A DNA stretch of 64,000 bases from Alphaproteobacteria bacterium (GTDB lineage: Bacteria; Pseudomonadota; Alphaproteobacteria; UBA9219; RFNS01), in contig JBBCGY010000001.1 in NCBI GenBank assembly GCA_037200005.1, positions 1,201,812-1,265,811 on the forward strand, given 5' to 3'. The position numbers and the translations under genes were made by a program. This document shows positions 37,038-46,318 of this stretch, one piece after another; the stretch's first letter is position 1; each line of letters opens with the position of its first letter. The notes beneath the pieces were generated by a model. That model ran no database searches. It saw only the letters and a program-made list of their open reading frames with translations, and was not told the origin of the DNA.

Positions 37038-38380
37038 CGAAACGCCACCAGATCCCCGCCGTCGGTGACGACATAAAGCGTGCCGCCCGCGACCACCGGC
37101 GGAATCATGCTGGGATCGGGCAGGTCATGCTCGGCCAGATCCTTGCCGTCCACCGGAGAAAACTCATCCAGCTTTCCGTGCGAGCTGACGGCAAACAGCC
37201 TCCCGCCCGCCAAGACGGGGCCGGTCCATATGATCGGAGACGAGTTGTGATCTTCGGGATCGGTAAGGTCGGGCAAATCCCGGGTCCATATGACCTTGCC
37301 GTTATCGCGCCGCATGGCGAGAAGCTTATGATTGCCGCCGATCAGGAACACCGCATTGCCCGCGACGGCAGGCGTATTGATTCCTCCCACATCGACATCC
37401 CAGGCTCTTTCCCCGGTGCGTAACACCAGCGCCACGGTCTCGCCGTTCTGGCCGCTGACGAAGACGCCGCCGCGCTCGGCGACCGGAAAACCGTGGATCG
37501 CCGACATGGCGGGCAACGATCCCGCCGCTGCCGGCGCGGTCAGAAGATCGCTCCACGCCATGCGCCCGTTCTGGACGCGCAGCGCGAAAATCTCTCCCGA
37601 ACCGTAGGCGACGATGACGCTATCGCCCAGAACGGCGGGACTGGGCGAGCCCATCAGCGTCGCCGGTTCGTTGATGCCGTTATGGCGCCATAATACGGTG
37701 CCGTTATGGGCGTCGAGCGCGACGGCCTCGTTGGCGATAGTGACGACGAAAACGCGGCCATCGCTTACGGTCGGCGCGGCGCGCAAGGGATGGTTCAGAC
37801 TCCGCCGCCACGCCACCTGGCCGTCTTTGGCCGACAGCGCGACCACTTCGCCATGGCCCGTCGCCGCGAAGATCGTATCGTCCGCGTAGGCGATGCCGCC
37901 GCCGACGGCATCGGCGTCGCTGTCTTCAGGGGCGGTATCCGAACGCCATATCCGCTCGCCTTCTCGCGTATCGAACGCCGACACGCGCCCGCGGGCGTCC
38001 ATGGCATAAACATGATCTCCCGCGACGATAGGCCGCGCCACGATGCGTAAAGCGCCGCCGGAGCCTTTGCCGATATCCGACCGCCAGGCCTTCTCGATCT
38101 TCGCGCCCAAAGCGGGATGTCCCGGCATATTGCCGCTGGCGCCGCCCGGCTGAAGCCAATCGCGGTTGGAGACGACTTCCGGCAGCTTGATCCAATCCCC
38201 GCTTGTCCCGGCATCGGTCTTCAACTGATGCGAAATCGCCATGACCGCTTCGCGCTTGCCCGGCGTCGAGCCTATGCCCTTCTTATCTTTTTCGTTGGAA
38301 AACACGGAATCGAACGTCTCGCAGGCGCCAAGCGCCAAGACCAGGCCGGCAAGCGCGGCAATACGATAAAGTTTTTTCAT
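37034..38380 (-). CDS. bamB: Outer-membrane assembly lipoprotein BamB
   Basis: BamB is a beta-propeller subunit of the BAM complex that inserts outer-membrane proteins. The 448-residue protein has a lipoprotein signal peptide with lipobox LALGAC (Cys 20) and PQQ-type propeller repeats such as VYAMDARGRVSAFDTREGE, VFVVTIANEAVALDAHNGTV and LYVVTDGGDLVAFR. It lies between the TPR gene and der, a widely conserved grouping. Confidence 0.92.
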   Translation of the reverse strand: MKKLYRIAALAGLVLALGACETFDSVFSNEKDKKGIGSTPGKREAVMAISHQLKTDAGTSGDWIKLPEVVSNRDWLQPGGASGNMPGHPALGAKIEKAWRSDIGKGSGGALRIVARPIVAGDHVYAMDARGRVSAFDTREGERIWRSDTAPEDSDADAVGGGIAYADDTIFAATGHGEVVALSAKDGQVAWRRSLNHPLRAAPTVSDGRVFVVTIANEAVALDAHNGTVLWRHNGINEPATLMGSPSPAVLGDSVIVAYGSGEIFALRVQNGRMAWSDLLTAPAAAGSLPAMSAIHGFPVAERGGVFVSGQNGETVALVLRTGERAWDVDVGGINTPAVAGNAVFLIGGNHKLLAMRRDNGKVIWTRDLPDLTDPEDHNSSPIIWTGPVLAGGRLFAVSSHGKLDEFSPVDGKDLAEHDLPDPSMIPPVVAGGTLYVVTDGGDLVAFR

Positions 38381-38383
38381 CGG

Positions 38384-39034
38384 CTAACCTTGGGTCGCGT
38401 AATACCGGGCAAGGTCATGCGCTTCTTCGCGCAGGCCGTCCGGAATCTCGGCTTCGGCCTCGAGCGCCTGGAAAATCTCCCGCGCTTTGGCATTGTCGCC
38501 GTTCTTGCCGTACAGCAAGCCCAGCAGGGTGCGAGCCGTAAAGCGCCACGGCTGCTGATCGGCGATCAGCGGCGTCAATTTCTGGCGCAGGGCGACGGCA
38601 TCGCCGGTATCGAGTTGCGCCTCGACCCATAATAACGCCGCGTATTGCCGGATATATTCCGGCGCGCCTTCTTCCCGCGTCAGGCCATCGAGAATCGTCA
38701 AAGCTTTCGGCGCCTGTCCCGCATCGAGATAGGCGCGCGCCGCAGCTATTTTGGCCAGGACCGCATGGCCGGTGCCTGGAAATTCACCAGCATAGGCCGC
38801 GAACGCTTCCGCCTTTTCCTCGTCCTTTTGATCGATTCTGGAAATGATGGCATTCAGGCCGACCGAACGGCTGACGTCTCCCTGAAGCCGGTGTCCATTC
38901 CACGCCGAATAGGAAGCCGTGCCGATCAGCAGCGCGGCAATCGCAATAATGATAGGCTTGTTATATTTGTTCCAAAGCACGAGCATCCGCTCGCGCTCAA
39001 GCTCTTCATCGATTTCACGGAGAAGATCGGTCAT
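38384..39034 (-). CDS. Membrane-anchored TPR protein (YfgM-like)
   Basis: The 216-residue protein has a cytoplasmic acidic N-terminus (LLREIDEELERERM), one transmembrane helix (about residues 27-46) and a periplasmic TPR domain. The arrangement and position before bamB-der match the YfgM/TPR_21 family, which associates with SecYEG and periplasmic chaperones. The bamB start follows its stop by three bases. Confidence 0.85.
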   Translation of the reverse strand: MTDLLREIDEELERERMLVLWNKYNKPIIIAIAALLIGTASYSAWNGHRLQGDVSRSVGLNAIISRIDQKDEEKAEAFAAYAGEFPGTGHAVLAKIAAARAYLDAGQAPKALTILDGLTREEGAPEYIRQYAALLWVEAQLDTGDAVALRQKLTPLIADQQPWRFTARTLLGLLYGKNGDNAKAREIFQALEAEAEIPDGLREEAHDLARYYATQG

Positions 39035-39123
39035 AGGAATTCCTGCCCTGGTTCATGTCAGACAGGCAATTTAGGGCCGAAACGGCGCGGCGTCGAGGGG
39101 GGATTTATAATGGCCGTAGCGGC

Positions 39124-40008
39124 CTAAAGCCACGCCGCGCCGCGAACGCCGCTGTCGGCGCCGTAGAGAGCGGGCAGGATCGCGGTCTTGATCTCCTTGA
39201 CGTAACTATAGCGCGGCAAACGGGCTTTAATCGCCTCGCATAGTCCCGGCAGCGTACATAACCCGCCGCCGATGACGATGACGTCGGGATCGATGAGATG
39301 CAGGATCGTGGAAAATCCTTTTGCCGCCAATTCGTAGAAATGATCCAGAGTGGCCCGCGCCGCCGGATCGCCCGCAACCGCCCGTTCGACGACCAATGGC
39401 GGCAAAAGCTCTTCTCCGGTGCAATGCCGGTGCAGCCGCGCCAGTCCCGGACCGGACACGAACATCTCGGTACAGCCCTTCAGGCCGCAAAAGCATTGCA
39501 GCACAGGCCCGTCCTCCGGCGCATGGAAGGGCAAAGGCACATGCCCCCAGCCGCCGCCGATGCCATGCGGGCCAAGAACGAGCTTTCGATCCACGGCCTG
39601 CACGCCGCCAGCGCCGGTGCCCATGATGACTCCGAAGACATGGCTATAAGACGCGCCCGCGCCGTCGGCGGCTTCCGACATGACGAAGCATTCCGCGTCA
39701 TTGGCGATTTTCACCGGACGCCCCAGCGCGGCGGCAAGATCGGCGGCCACCGGGCGATGCGTCAGATACGCGACCTTGCAGACCCCAACCACGCCCTGCC
39801 GATGATCGACGACGCCCGGGAATCCCACGCCGACTGAGCAACGGGCGCCAGCCGCCCTATCCAATTCCTCAACAATATCCTTTATCTCATTCAGAAATAA
39901 CGAGTAATCACCCGGCATTAACGCGTGCCGTTTGCCCGCGACGCTTCCGTCAGGGGCAAGCAAAATGGCGGCAATTTTTGTGCCGCCGATATCGAGACCG
40001 ATGCGCAT
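39124..40008 (-). CDS. ROK-family sugar kinase
   Basis: The 294-residue protein is an ASKHA-fold kinase of the ROK family (fructokinase, glucokinase or N-acetylhexosamine kinase type). It has the N-terminal phosphate loop IGLDIGGTKIAAILL, GVGFPGVVD, the second phosphate loop GVIMGTGAGGVQAV, the His-containing GGGWGHVPLPF and the zinc motif CFCGLKGCTEMFVSG. The exact hexose is unknown. It has no kinase or transporter partner nearby. Confidence 0.88.
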   Translation of the reverse strand: MRIGLDIGGTKIAAILLAPDGSVAGKRHALMPGDYSLFLNEIKDIVEELDRAAGARCSVGVGFPGVVDHRQGVVGVCKVAYLTHRPVAADLAAALGRPVKIANDAECFVMSEAADGAGASYSHVFGVIMGTGAGGVQAVDRKLVLGPHGIGGGWGHVPLPFHAPEDGPVLQCFCGLKGCTEMFVSGPGLARLHRHCTGEELLPPLVVERAVAGDPAARATLDHFYELAAKGFSTILHLIDPDVIVIGGGLCTLPGLCEAIKARLPRYSYVKEIKTAILPALYGADSGVRGAAWL

Positions 40009-40077
40009 CAGATGACGGAAACAGATGTCAGAGGAGAAGATTTATAGACGCATCCTCGCGGTCTGTCATCCGCCGCC

Positions 40078-40827
40078 TTATCCGAACCGCCCGCTATCCG
40101 TAATGTAATACCAGATTTCCGGCCGTTCGGTCTTGATGCGGCGCAGAAGGCTTTCGACTTTGGCGTAACAGGGCTGGCGCAGGCCATGGCATTCGACCAG
40201 GCCGCCGACGGGAGCGAAATGAAAGCCTAGCCCCTCGAACATTTTCAGCAGCGCCGGTTCGGCCAGAGCCGCGACATGGGTAACGCCCCTCCCCTGAATG
40301 AATTCGAGCGCCACGCGCATGAGGCCGAGCGCCATATGCGGAATGCGCCGCTGATTGTCGCCCGCGAGCCACTCGCTCACCTCGCCGTAATAGCCGTCGT
40401 TCCAGCGGCGGCGAAAATCCCTGGCGACGATGAAGCGCGACAGCTCGACCGCCGCCCTCATATCGATGTCGTCATGAAGCTGCGGCGCGCGCGCGAAAAC
40501 GGGCAGCGTCACGCCCGCGTCGGGAAAAATGACCCGCATGGTGGCGACGAGGCTGTTATCGGGACGGTAGCGCAATACGGCATGCATGGCATGGGCGTCA
40601 AATTCATCGCTTTCCATATGATCGGGATAGGCTTTCGCTTTCAGTATTTGCCGCTCGTCGCACAGCACGCGGTAGCGCAGGCGAAATGCCTCATTCAGCA
40701 TCGGCCCGGGAAGCGCGGGCATGGCATCGAAATACTGGTGATAATGATCGGCCAATTCCTGCGGCGCGGAATGCCGGGGAAGAAGCGGTTTGCGGCCGCG
40801 CCGCTTGGTTTGGGCTTCTGTCGCCAT
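40078..40827 (-). CDS. GNAT acyltransferase of the PEP-CTERM/autoinducer-synthase type
   Basis: The 249-residue protein resembles PEP-CTERM/exosortase-associated acyltransferases, related to acyl-homoserine-lactone and N-acyl amino acid synthases. Marks are NEAFRLRYRVLCDERQIL, HAMHAVLRYRPDNSLVATMR, VELSRFIVARDFRRR and a C-terminal AALAEPALLKMFEGLGFHF. The product is unknown. ATG 40827 has AGGTGA six bases upstream. No exosortase gene or luxR-type receiver gene is visible nearby. It is divergent from fliF. Confidence 0.72.
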   Translation of the reverse strand: MATEAQTKRRGRKPLLPRHSAPQELADHYHQYFDAMPALPGPMLNEAFRLRYRVLCDERQILKAKAYPDHMESDEFDAHAMHAVLRYRPDNSLVATMRVIFPDAGVTLPVFARAPQLHDDIDMRAAVELSRFIVARDFRRRWNDGYYGEVSEWLAGDNQRRIPHMALGLMRVALEFIQGRGVTHVAALAEPALLKMFEGLGFHFAPVGGLVECHGLRQPCYAKVESLLRRIKTERPEIWYYITDSGRFG

Positions 40828-41198
40828 GTTTATCACCTGCTAGAAAATGATTCGCTTCATCAATAATCCTTTCATCATGCCTCGCATAAATTAACGCGCG
40901 GTTTTTTGTGTCTCGCATTTGCCGCGCTATCGATTCAGTTTTCGTTTGAGTTTCGTCTCATTTTCCGCCGCGGATGCGAGCCGCCCGTTAAAAAAACGCT
41001 AATATTCCGGGTGCCGGAGCCGCGCGCGCGCCACAGGGAAAAAATTTCCGCCTTTGCCGTTCAACCAGGCATTTTTTGCCGGTTATCTTAATCACATCTT
41101 CATAAAATTCTCGCCATTCTTGGTTAATCGCGCGGCTTAACAGCGCGTTCAGACTCAAGATTTATAAAACAGGGGCGGTCTCATTAAGGAGCGGCGAC
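40828..41198. promoter_or_regulatory. Regulatory gap between the acyltransferase gene and fliF
   Basis: This 371-bp gap holds no gene I can support. It is AT-richer than its surroundings. At 41124-41140 is TTAA-N9-TTAA, whose reverse strand reads TTAACCA at one half-site, similar to a CtrA half-site but with N9 instead of N7. A run TTAA-N7-CTAA lies near 40989. AAGGAG precedes the fliF GTG. CtrA control of fliF is known in Caulobacter. Confidence 0.4.
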
Positions 41199-42863
41199 GT
41201 GGATAATTTCTTTCAGACTTTAAAAAATCTCGGCCCGCTGCGCATGGCCGCTATCGGCATCGTGGGCGTCGCCCTGCTCGGCTTTTTCACCTTCATGACC
41301 TCGCGGATGACATCGGCGCAGATGTCGCTGCTCTACAGCGATCTCGACAGCCAGGACGCATCGGCCATCGGCAAAAAACTCGAAGGCATGAAAATCCCCT
41401 TCGACATTTCGCCCGACGGCAAATCGATCAAAGTGGCGAGCGACATGGTCGGACGGGCGAGAATGGCCGCCGCCGGAGAAGGGCTGCCGCGCGGCGGCTC
41501 CATCGGCTACGAAATTTTCGACCAGAAGGAAGGCTTCGGCACCACCAGCTTCGTTCAGAACATCAATCATCTGCGCGCGCTCGAAGGCGAGCTGGCGCGC
41601 ACGATCTCGACGCTCAATTCCGTCACCTCGGCGCGGGTTCACCTGGTGCTGCCGCAGCGCGAACTGTTCAGCCGCACCGAGACTAACGCGACCGCCAGTG
41701 TTTTCCTGCGTTTGCGCTCCGGCGGCCTGTCGCAGGCCCAGATCGCCGCGATCCAGAATCTCATCGCCGCCGCCGTGCCGCAATTGCATACCGACCAGAT
41801 TTCGATCGTGGACGACAAGGGCAATTTGCTCGCCAAGCCGAAAACCGGCGAGGACGCGGGGCTGATGGGCGCCGCCAACCAAGACGAAATGCGTCTCAAT
41901 TATGAACAGACTCAGGCGCGCAAGATTGAAGACTTGCTGAGCCAGAGCATGGGATTCGGCAAGGTCCGCGCCAAAGTCTCGGCGGAAATGGACTTCGACC
42001 GCATCACGACGCAATCGGAAATCTACGATCCCGACAGCCAGGTCGTAAGATCGCAGCAAACCACGTCCGAGGAAGCCAAGAACGCAGAAGGCGCGGGCGG
42101 AAGCAACGCCGTGACGGTGCAGAATAATCTCCCCGCCGGAATCGAGCAGAGCGGCGCGCCCGGCGCGAGCAATAACTCGAACAACCGCACCGAGGAAACG
42201 CTCAATTACGAAATCAACAAAACCGTGCGCAACCAGGTACGCGAAGCCGGGCAAGTGCGGCGGCTGTCCGTGGCCGTCGTGGTGGACGGCAAATACGAAA
42301 CCGACAAGGACGGCAAGCAGACCTATGTGCCGCGCACCACGGAAGAAATGGACCAGGTCAAGGCGCTAGTGCGTTCGGCGGTCACGTTCGAAGCCTCGCG
42401 CGGCGATACGATCGAGGTGGTCAACATGAAATTCCAGCAGGCCGAAGCGCCGCCGGAACAGCCTTTGATCGACATGATGTTCGGCGTGCCGAAGGAAGAT
42501 TTATTCCATCTGGTCGAAATCCTGGTCATGGCGGGCATCGGCGTCCTTGTGCTGCTCCTGGTGGTCAGGCCCCTGCTCAACCGCGTTCTGGAAGCCGCCA
42601 ACACCATGGGCGCCAGCGCCAATGCGGAAGGCGGCAATGCCGCTCTGACCGGCGGCGGCATGGCGCAACTCGCCGGCCCGGGAGGCAGCTTGAGCCCCAT
42701 GGACGAGGGCGGCGACAGCGCGCTCGAGCAAATGATCGACATCGGCCGCGTCGAAGGCCGCGTCAAGGCGTCGTCGCTGCGCAAGATCGGCGAGATTATC
42801 GAGAAACATCCGGAAGAATCCGTATCGATCCTGCGCAATTGGATCTACCAGGAAACCCGTTAA
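41199..42863 (+). CDS. fliF: Flagellar MS-ring protein FliF
   Basis: FliF forms the MS-ring in the inner membrane, the first flagellar structure. The 554-residue protein has a transmembrane helix (about 15-35), the periplasmic ring-building motifs GKKLEGMKIPFDISPDGKSI, LEGELARTISTLNSVTSARV (with VHLVLPQRELFSR), a long flexible region (about 280-340), a second transmembrane helix (about 435-460), and a C-terminal FliG-binding tail. GTG 41199 has AAGGAG upstream. First gene of an operon of at least eight genes. Confidence 0.96.
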   Translation: MDNFFQTLKNLGPLRMAAIGIVGVALLGFFTFMTSRMTSAQMSLLYSDLDSQDASAIGKKLEGMKIPFDISPDGKSIKVASDMVGRARMAAAGEGLPRGGSIGYEIFDQKEGFGTTSFVQNINHLRALEGELARTISTLNSVTSARVHLVLPQRELFSRTETNATASVFLRLRSGGLSQAQIAAIQNLIAAAVPQLHTDQISIVDDKGNLLAKPKTGEDAGLMGAANQDEMRLNYEQTQARKIEDLLSQSMGFGKVRAKVSAEMDFDRITTQSEIYDPDSQVVRSQQTTSEEAKNAEGAGGSNAVTVQNNLPAGIEQSGAPGASNNSNNRTEETLNYEINKTVRNQVREAGQVRRLSVAVVVDGKYETDKDGKQTYVPRTTEEMDQVKALVRSAVTFEASRGDTIEVVNMKFQQAEAPPEQPLIDMMFGVPKEDLFHLVEILVMAGIGVLVLLLVVRPLLNRVLEAANTMGASANAEGGNAALTGGGMAQLAGPGGSLSPMDEGGDSALEQMIDIGRVEGRVKASSLRKIGEIIEKHPEESVSILRNWIYQETR

Positions 42864-42880
42864 ACTGAGGCAAGAGAAAT

Positions 42881-43903
42881 ATGGCTGTTCGCGTTCGTGA
42901 CGACATTCGCGGCCTGAGCGGGGCGGAAAAAGCCGCCATCGTCATCCTGTCGCTGGGCGAGGAGCAGGCTGCGCGGATTTTCTCGCATATGAACGATGAC
43001 GAGATCAAGGAACTGTCCCAGGTGATGGCCAATCTCGGCAATGTCAGTTCCAACCTCGTCGAGCGGCTGTTCGTGGAATTCGCCGAGCAAATGTCCTCGA
43101 CCGGGTCGCTGTCGGGCACGCTCGAATCCACCGAGAGGCTGCTGATGAAGGTTCTGGACAAGAGCCGCGTCAGCAACATCATGGAAGACATACGCGGCCC
43201 GGCCGGTCGCACGATGTGGGACAAGCTCGCCAACGTCAACGAGGCCATGCTGGCCAGCTATCTCAAGAACGAATATCCCCAGACCGTGGCCGTCGTGGTT
43301 TCGAAGATCACGCCCGAACATGCCGCCCGCGTTCTCTCGCAGCTTCCGGAAAATTTCTCCATGGAAGTGGTCAACCGGATGCTCAGCATGGAATCGGTGC
43401 AGAAAGACGTGCTTGACGATATCGAGCGCACGCTGCGCAACGAATTCATGAGCAATCTCGCCCGCACCAACCGCCGCGATCCGCATGAAATCATGGCCGA
43501 AATCTTCAACAATCTCGACCGCGCCAGCGAAGCGAAGTTCCTCACGGCCCTGGAAGAGCGCAACCGCGACGCCTCGGAGAAGATCAAGGCCCTGATGTTC
43601 ACGTTCGAGGATTTGGGCAAGCTCAAAGGTCCAGCCGTCCAGGCGATGCTGCGCGTCGCCGACAAGACGAAGCTGCCGACGGCGCTCAAGGGCGCGTCGG
43701 AAACCATGCGCGACCTGTTCTTCAGCAATATGTCGGAACGCGCCGCCAAGCTGCTGCGCGAAGACATGCAGGCGCTCGGCCCGGTCCGCATCCGCGATGT
43801 CGAGGAAAGCCAGCAGCATCTGGTGCAGGTCGCCAAAGACCTCGCGGCGAAAGGCGAAATCGTCATCAGCAAGGATGAAGAAGAAGACGAGATGTTGTAC
43901 TGA
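42881..43903 (+). CDS. fliG: Flagellar motor switch protein FliG
   Basis: FliG is the C-ring switch subunit that contacts FliF, FliM and the stator. The 340-residue protein shows [34 protein letters not shown] in the middle domain with the EHPQ-like motif (TPEHAARVL), and a C-terminal domain with the charged torque helix (FTFEDLGKL). It follows fliF by 17 nt with its own ribosome site. Confidence 0.96.
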   Translation: MAVRVRDDIRGLSGAEKAAIVILSLGEEQAARIFSHMNDDEIKELSQVMANLGNVSSNLVERLFVEFAEQMSSTGSLSGTLESTERLLMKVLDKSRVSNIMEDIRGPAGRTMWDKLANVNEAMLASYLKNEYPQTVAVVVSKITPEHAARVLSQLPENFSMEVVNRMLSMESVQKDVLDDIERTLRNEFMSNLARTNRRDPHEIMAEIFNNLDRASEAKFLTALEERNRDASEKIKALMFTFEDLGKLKGPAVQAMLRVADKTKLPTALKGASETMRDLFFSNMSERAAKLLREDMQALGPVRIRDVEESQQHLVQVAKDLAAKGEIVISKDEEEDEMLY

Positions 43904-43905
43904 CC

Positions 43906-44598
43906 ATGACCACACCTCAGCCACCCACCCGGCAGAAATTCCTTTTCGACCGTTCCTTCGACGGGCTGCAGCCCGACGACGCGGGCGCGCAGAAAATAGA
44001 GCCGACCTTCTCGCAGGCGCAGCTGGACGAAGCCAGGCAGGCCGCTTACGCCGAAGGCCATGCCGCCGCCGAGCAAGCCTCCATCAAGACCCAGACGGCG
44101 GCCGTCCTGACGGCGGCGCAGCAAATCGAACGGCATCTGGAACGCCTGCTCGATCAGGCGGCCAAGGACAGCGCGGAACAGAAAGCCGATATCATGGCTA
44201 TCGCCCTGACCATCGCGCACAAGCTTTTGCCGGACTTCGCGGCGCAGCACGGCTTCGGTGAAATTCAGTCGCTGGTCAACCGGGCGCTGGAGGCCATGGC
44301 GCGCGAGCCGCGTCTGGTGATCCGGGTGCATGACGAGCTGCTCGACTCGCTGAAAATCGCGCTTGAATCCATCACGACGCGCCACGCCTATGCCGGAAAG
44401 ATCGTTCTGCTCGCCGACGACATGCTGGGACACTACGATTGCAAGATCGAATGGGCGGATGGCGGCATGGAACGCGACGCCAATCTCATCTGGCAGGAAA
44501 TCGACCGCGCCGTCGCGCAAGCTAAAGGAACGGCCACGGCAAGCTCCGGCGCGCCCTCGGCCACTGTTCCGGAATCCACCACTGATGTTGCTGTTTAG
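43906..44598 (+). CDS. fliH: Flagellar export apparatus protein FliH
   Basis: FliH regulates the export ATPase FliI and links it to the C-ring. The 230-residue protein has a variable N-terminus, an Ala/Gln/Glu-rich coiled coil with AYAEGHAAAEQ, and a C-terminal domain (LVIRVHDELLDSLKIALESI, IVLLADDMLGHYDCKIEWAD) typical of FliH. It starts two bases after the fliG stop. Its partner fliI is encoded at 53-54.5 kb on the other strand. Confidence 0.88.
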   Translation: MTTPQPPTRQKFLFDRSFDGLQPDDAGAQKIEPTFSQAQLDEARQAAYAEGHAAAEQASIKTQTAAVLTAAQQIERHLERLLDQAAKDSAEQKADIMAIALTIAHKLLPDFAAQHGFGEIQSLVNRALEAMAREPRLVIRVHDELLDSLKIALESITTRHAYAGKIVLLADDMLGHYDCKIEWADGGMERDANLIWQEIDRAVAQAKGTATASSGAPSATVPESTTDVAV

Positions 44599-44610
44599 GA
44601 GTGAAAGACC

Positions 44611-44937
44611 ATGACGAATAACGACCCCTTAACGCTAAGCGAGCTTGAAGGCCAGGCTGTCGAACAGCCGCAACAAGCCGCGCCCGTCGCCACGGTGGAA
44701 GACCTTGGCGCGGTCTACGGCATCCCGGTGCAGGTGTCCGCCGTCCTCGGCAAAGCGGAAATGCCGGTCAGCCATTTGCTCAAGCTGGGCCGCGGCGCGG
44801 TGATCGAGCTTGATCGCAAGGTCGGCGAAGCCGTCGACATCTACGTCAACAACCGTCTCGTCGCGCGCGGCGAGGTGGTGGTGGTCGAAGACCGCCTGGG
44901 CATTACCATGACGGAAATCATCAAGACGGAGCAGTAG
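44611..44937 (+). CDS. fliN: Flagellar motor switch protein FliN
   Basis: FliN is a C-ring subunit of the SpoA fold. The 108-residue protein has the family core VQVSAVLGKAEMPVSHLLKL, GRGAVIELDRKVGEAVDIYV and NNRLVARGEVVVVEDRLGIT. The N-terminal 25 residues are variable and acidic. The start has a GGAG-type site and lies 12 nt after fliH. Confidence 0.95.
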   Translation: MTNNDPLTLSELEGQAVEQPQQAAPVATVEDLGAVYGIPVQVSAVLGKAEMPVSHLLKLGRGAVIELDRKVGEAVDIYVNNRLVARGEVVVVEDRLGITMTEIIKTEQ

Positions 44938-44944
44938 AAACATC

Positions 44945-46318
44945 ATGCGGTTATTGATCGTCGGTCATTTGGAAGGCTATATCACCGAAGCGGGGCGCAT
45001 CGCCGTCAGCCGCGGGGCCAAGGTCGCCCATATCCACGACGTCGAGCCGGCGCTTGCCGCGCTGCGCGGCGGCCAGGGCGCCGATCTGGTCATGTGCGAC
45101 ATCAAGCTGGATATCGCGACCTTGATCACCAGCCTGAGAACCGAGCGGATTACCGTCCCGGTCGTCGCCTGCGGCATCGGCACCGACGCCAGCGCCGCCG
45201 TTCGCGCCATCCGCGCGGGCGCCAAGGAATATGTGCCCCTGCCTCCCGACGCCGACCTGATCGCCGCCGTTCTCGAAGCCGTGGCCGAGGAAAACAACGC
45301 CATCATCGCCCGCGACCCGGCCATGAGGCCCGCCATCGAGCTCGCCGAAAAAATCGCCCCCAGCGACGCCTCCGTCCTCATTACCGGCGAAAGCGGAACC
45401 GGCAAGGAAGTCATGGCGCGGCTGATCCACCGCAAGAGCAAGCGGGCGCATCATAATTTCGTGTCGGTCAATTGCGCCGCCATTCCCGACAATCTGCTGG
45501 AATCCGAACTGTTCGGCCATGAAAAGGGAGCCTTCACCGGCGCCGTGGCGCGCCGGATCGGCAAATTCGAGGAGGCCAACGGCGGCACACTGCTGCTCGA
45601 CGAAATCAGCGAAATGGATTTGCGCCTGCAGGCCAAGCTGCTGCGCGCCGTTCAGGAGCGCGAGATCGACCGCGTCGGCGGCACGCAGCCGGTGAAAATC
45701 GATATCCGCCTGCTGGCCACGTCCAACCGCAATCTGGAAGCCGAGGTCAAGGCCAAGCGGTTCCGGGAGGATTTGTATTACCGCCTGAACGTCGTGAATC
45801 TCGCGCTGCCTGCCTTGCGGGAGCGTCCGGGCGACATTCCGCTGCTGGCGGAGCATTTTGCCGAGAAATATTCCAAGACCAACGGCGTGGCTTCCCGGCC
45901 TCTTACCCCCGCGACGATCAATCTTCTGGTCGGCCACCACTGGCGCGGCAATGTCCGCGAACTGGAAAATACCATGCACCGCGCCGTGTTGCTGGCGCGG
46001 GGCAACGAGATCGGGCCGGAAGCGATCATGCTCTCCGGGCAGGATATGGCGCCCGACCATGTATCCCCCGCCGCCATAGCGGCCCAGCTTACCGGACGGT
46101 CGCAAGGCGGCCCCGCCGGATCGCAGGTGGGACGCACGGTCGCCGACGTCGAACGCGATCTCATCATCGATACGTTGCAGCATACGCTCGGCAATCGCAC
46201 GCATGCCGCCAATATTCTCGGCATTTCGATCCGCACCTTGCGCAACAAGCTCAAGCAATATTCCGAAGACGGCGTGCCGGTTCCCGCGGCGGGTGAAGCC
46301 GAGCGGGCCATCTCATGA
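44945..46318 (+). CDS. flbD: Sigma-54-dependent flagellar activator FlbD
   Basis: FlbD activates late flagellar promoters with sigma-54 polymerase and represses fliF in Caulobacter. The 457-residue protein has an N-terminal receiver-like domain (1-120), an AAA+ domain with Walker A ITGESGTGKEVMARLI, the sigma-54 contact GAFTGA (in KGAFTGAVARR) and Walker B GGTLLLDEISEM, and a C-terminal Fis-type HTH (HAANILGISIRTLRNKL). The receiver lacks the acidic pair and the Lys of true receivers, so it is not expected to be phosphorylated. The flhA start overlaps its stop. Confidence 0.93.
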   Translation: MRLLIVGHLEGYITEAGRIAVSRGAKVAHIHDVEPALAALRGGQGADLVMCDIKLDIATLITSLRTERITVPVVACGIGTDASAAVRAIRAGAKEYVPLPPDADLIAAVLEAVAEENNAIIARDPAMRPAIELAEKIAPSDASVLITGESGTGKEVMARLIHRKSKRAHHNFVSVNCAAIPDNLLESELFGHEKGAFTGAVARRIGKFEEANGGTLLLDEISEMDLRLQAKLLRAVQEREIDRVGGTQPVKIDIRLLATSNRNLEAEVKAKRFREDLYYRLNVVNLALPALRERPGDIPLLAEHFAEKYSKTNGVASRPLTPATINLLVGHHWRGNVRELENTMHRAVLLARGNEIGPEAIMLSGQDMAPDHVSPAAIAAQLTGRSQGGPAGSQVGRTVADVERDLIIDTLQHTLGNRTHAANILGISIRTLRNKLKQYSEDGVPVPAAGEAERAIS

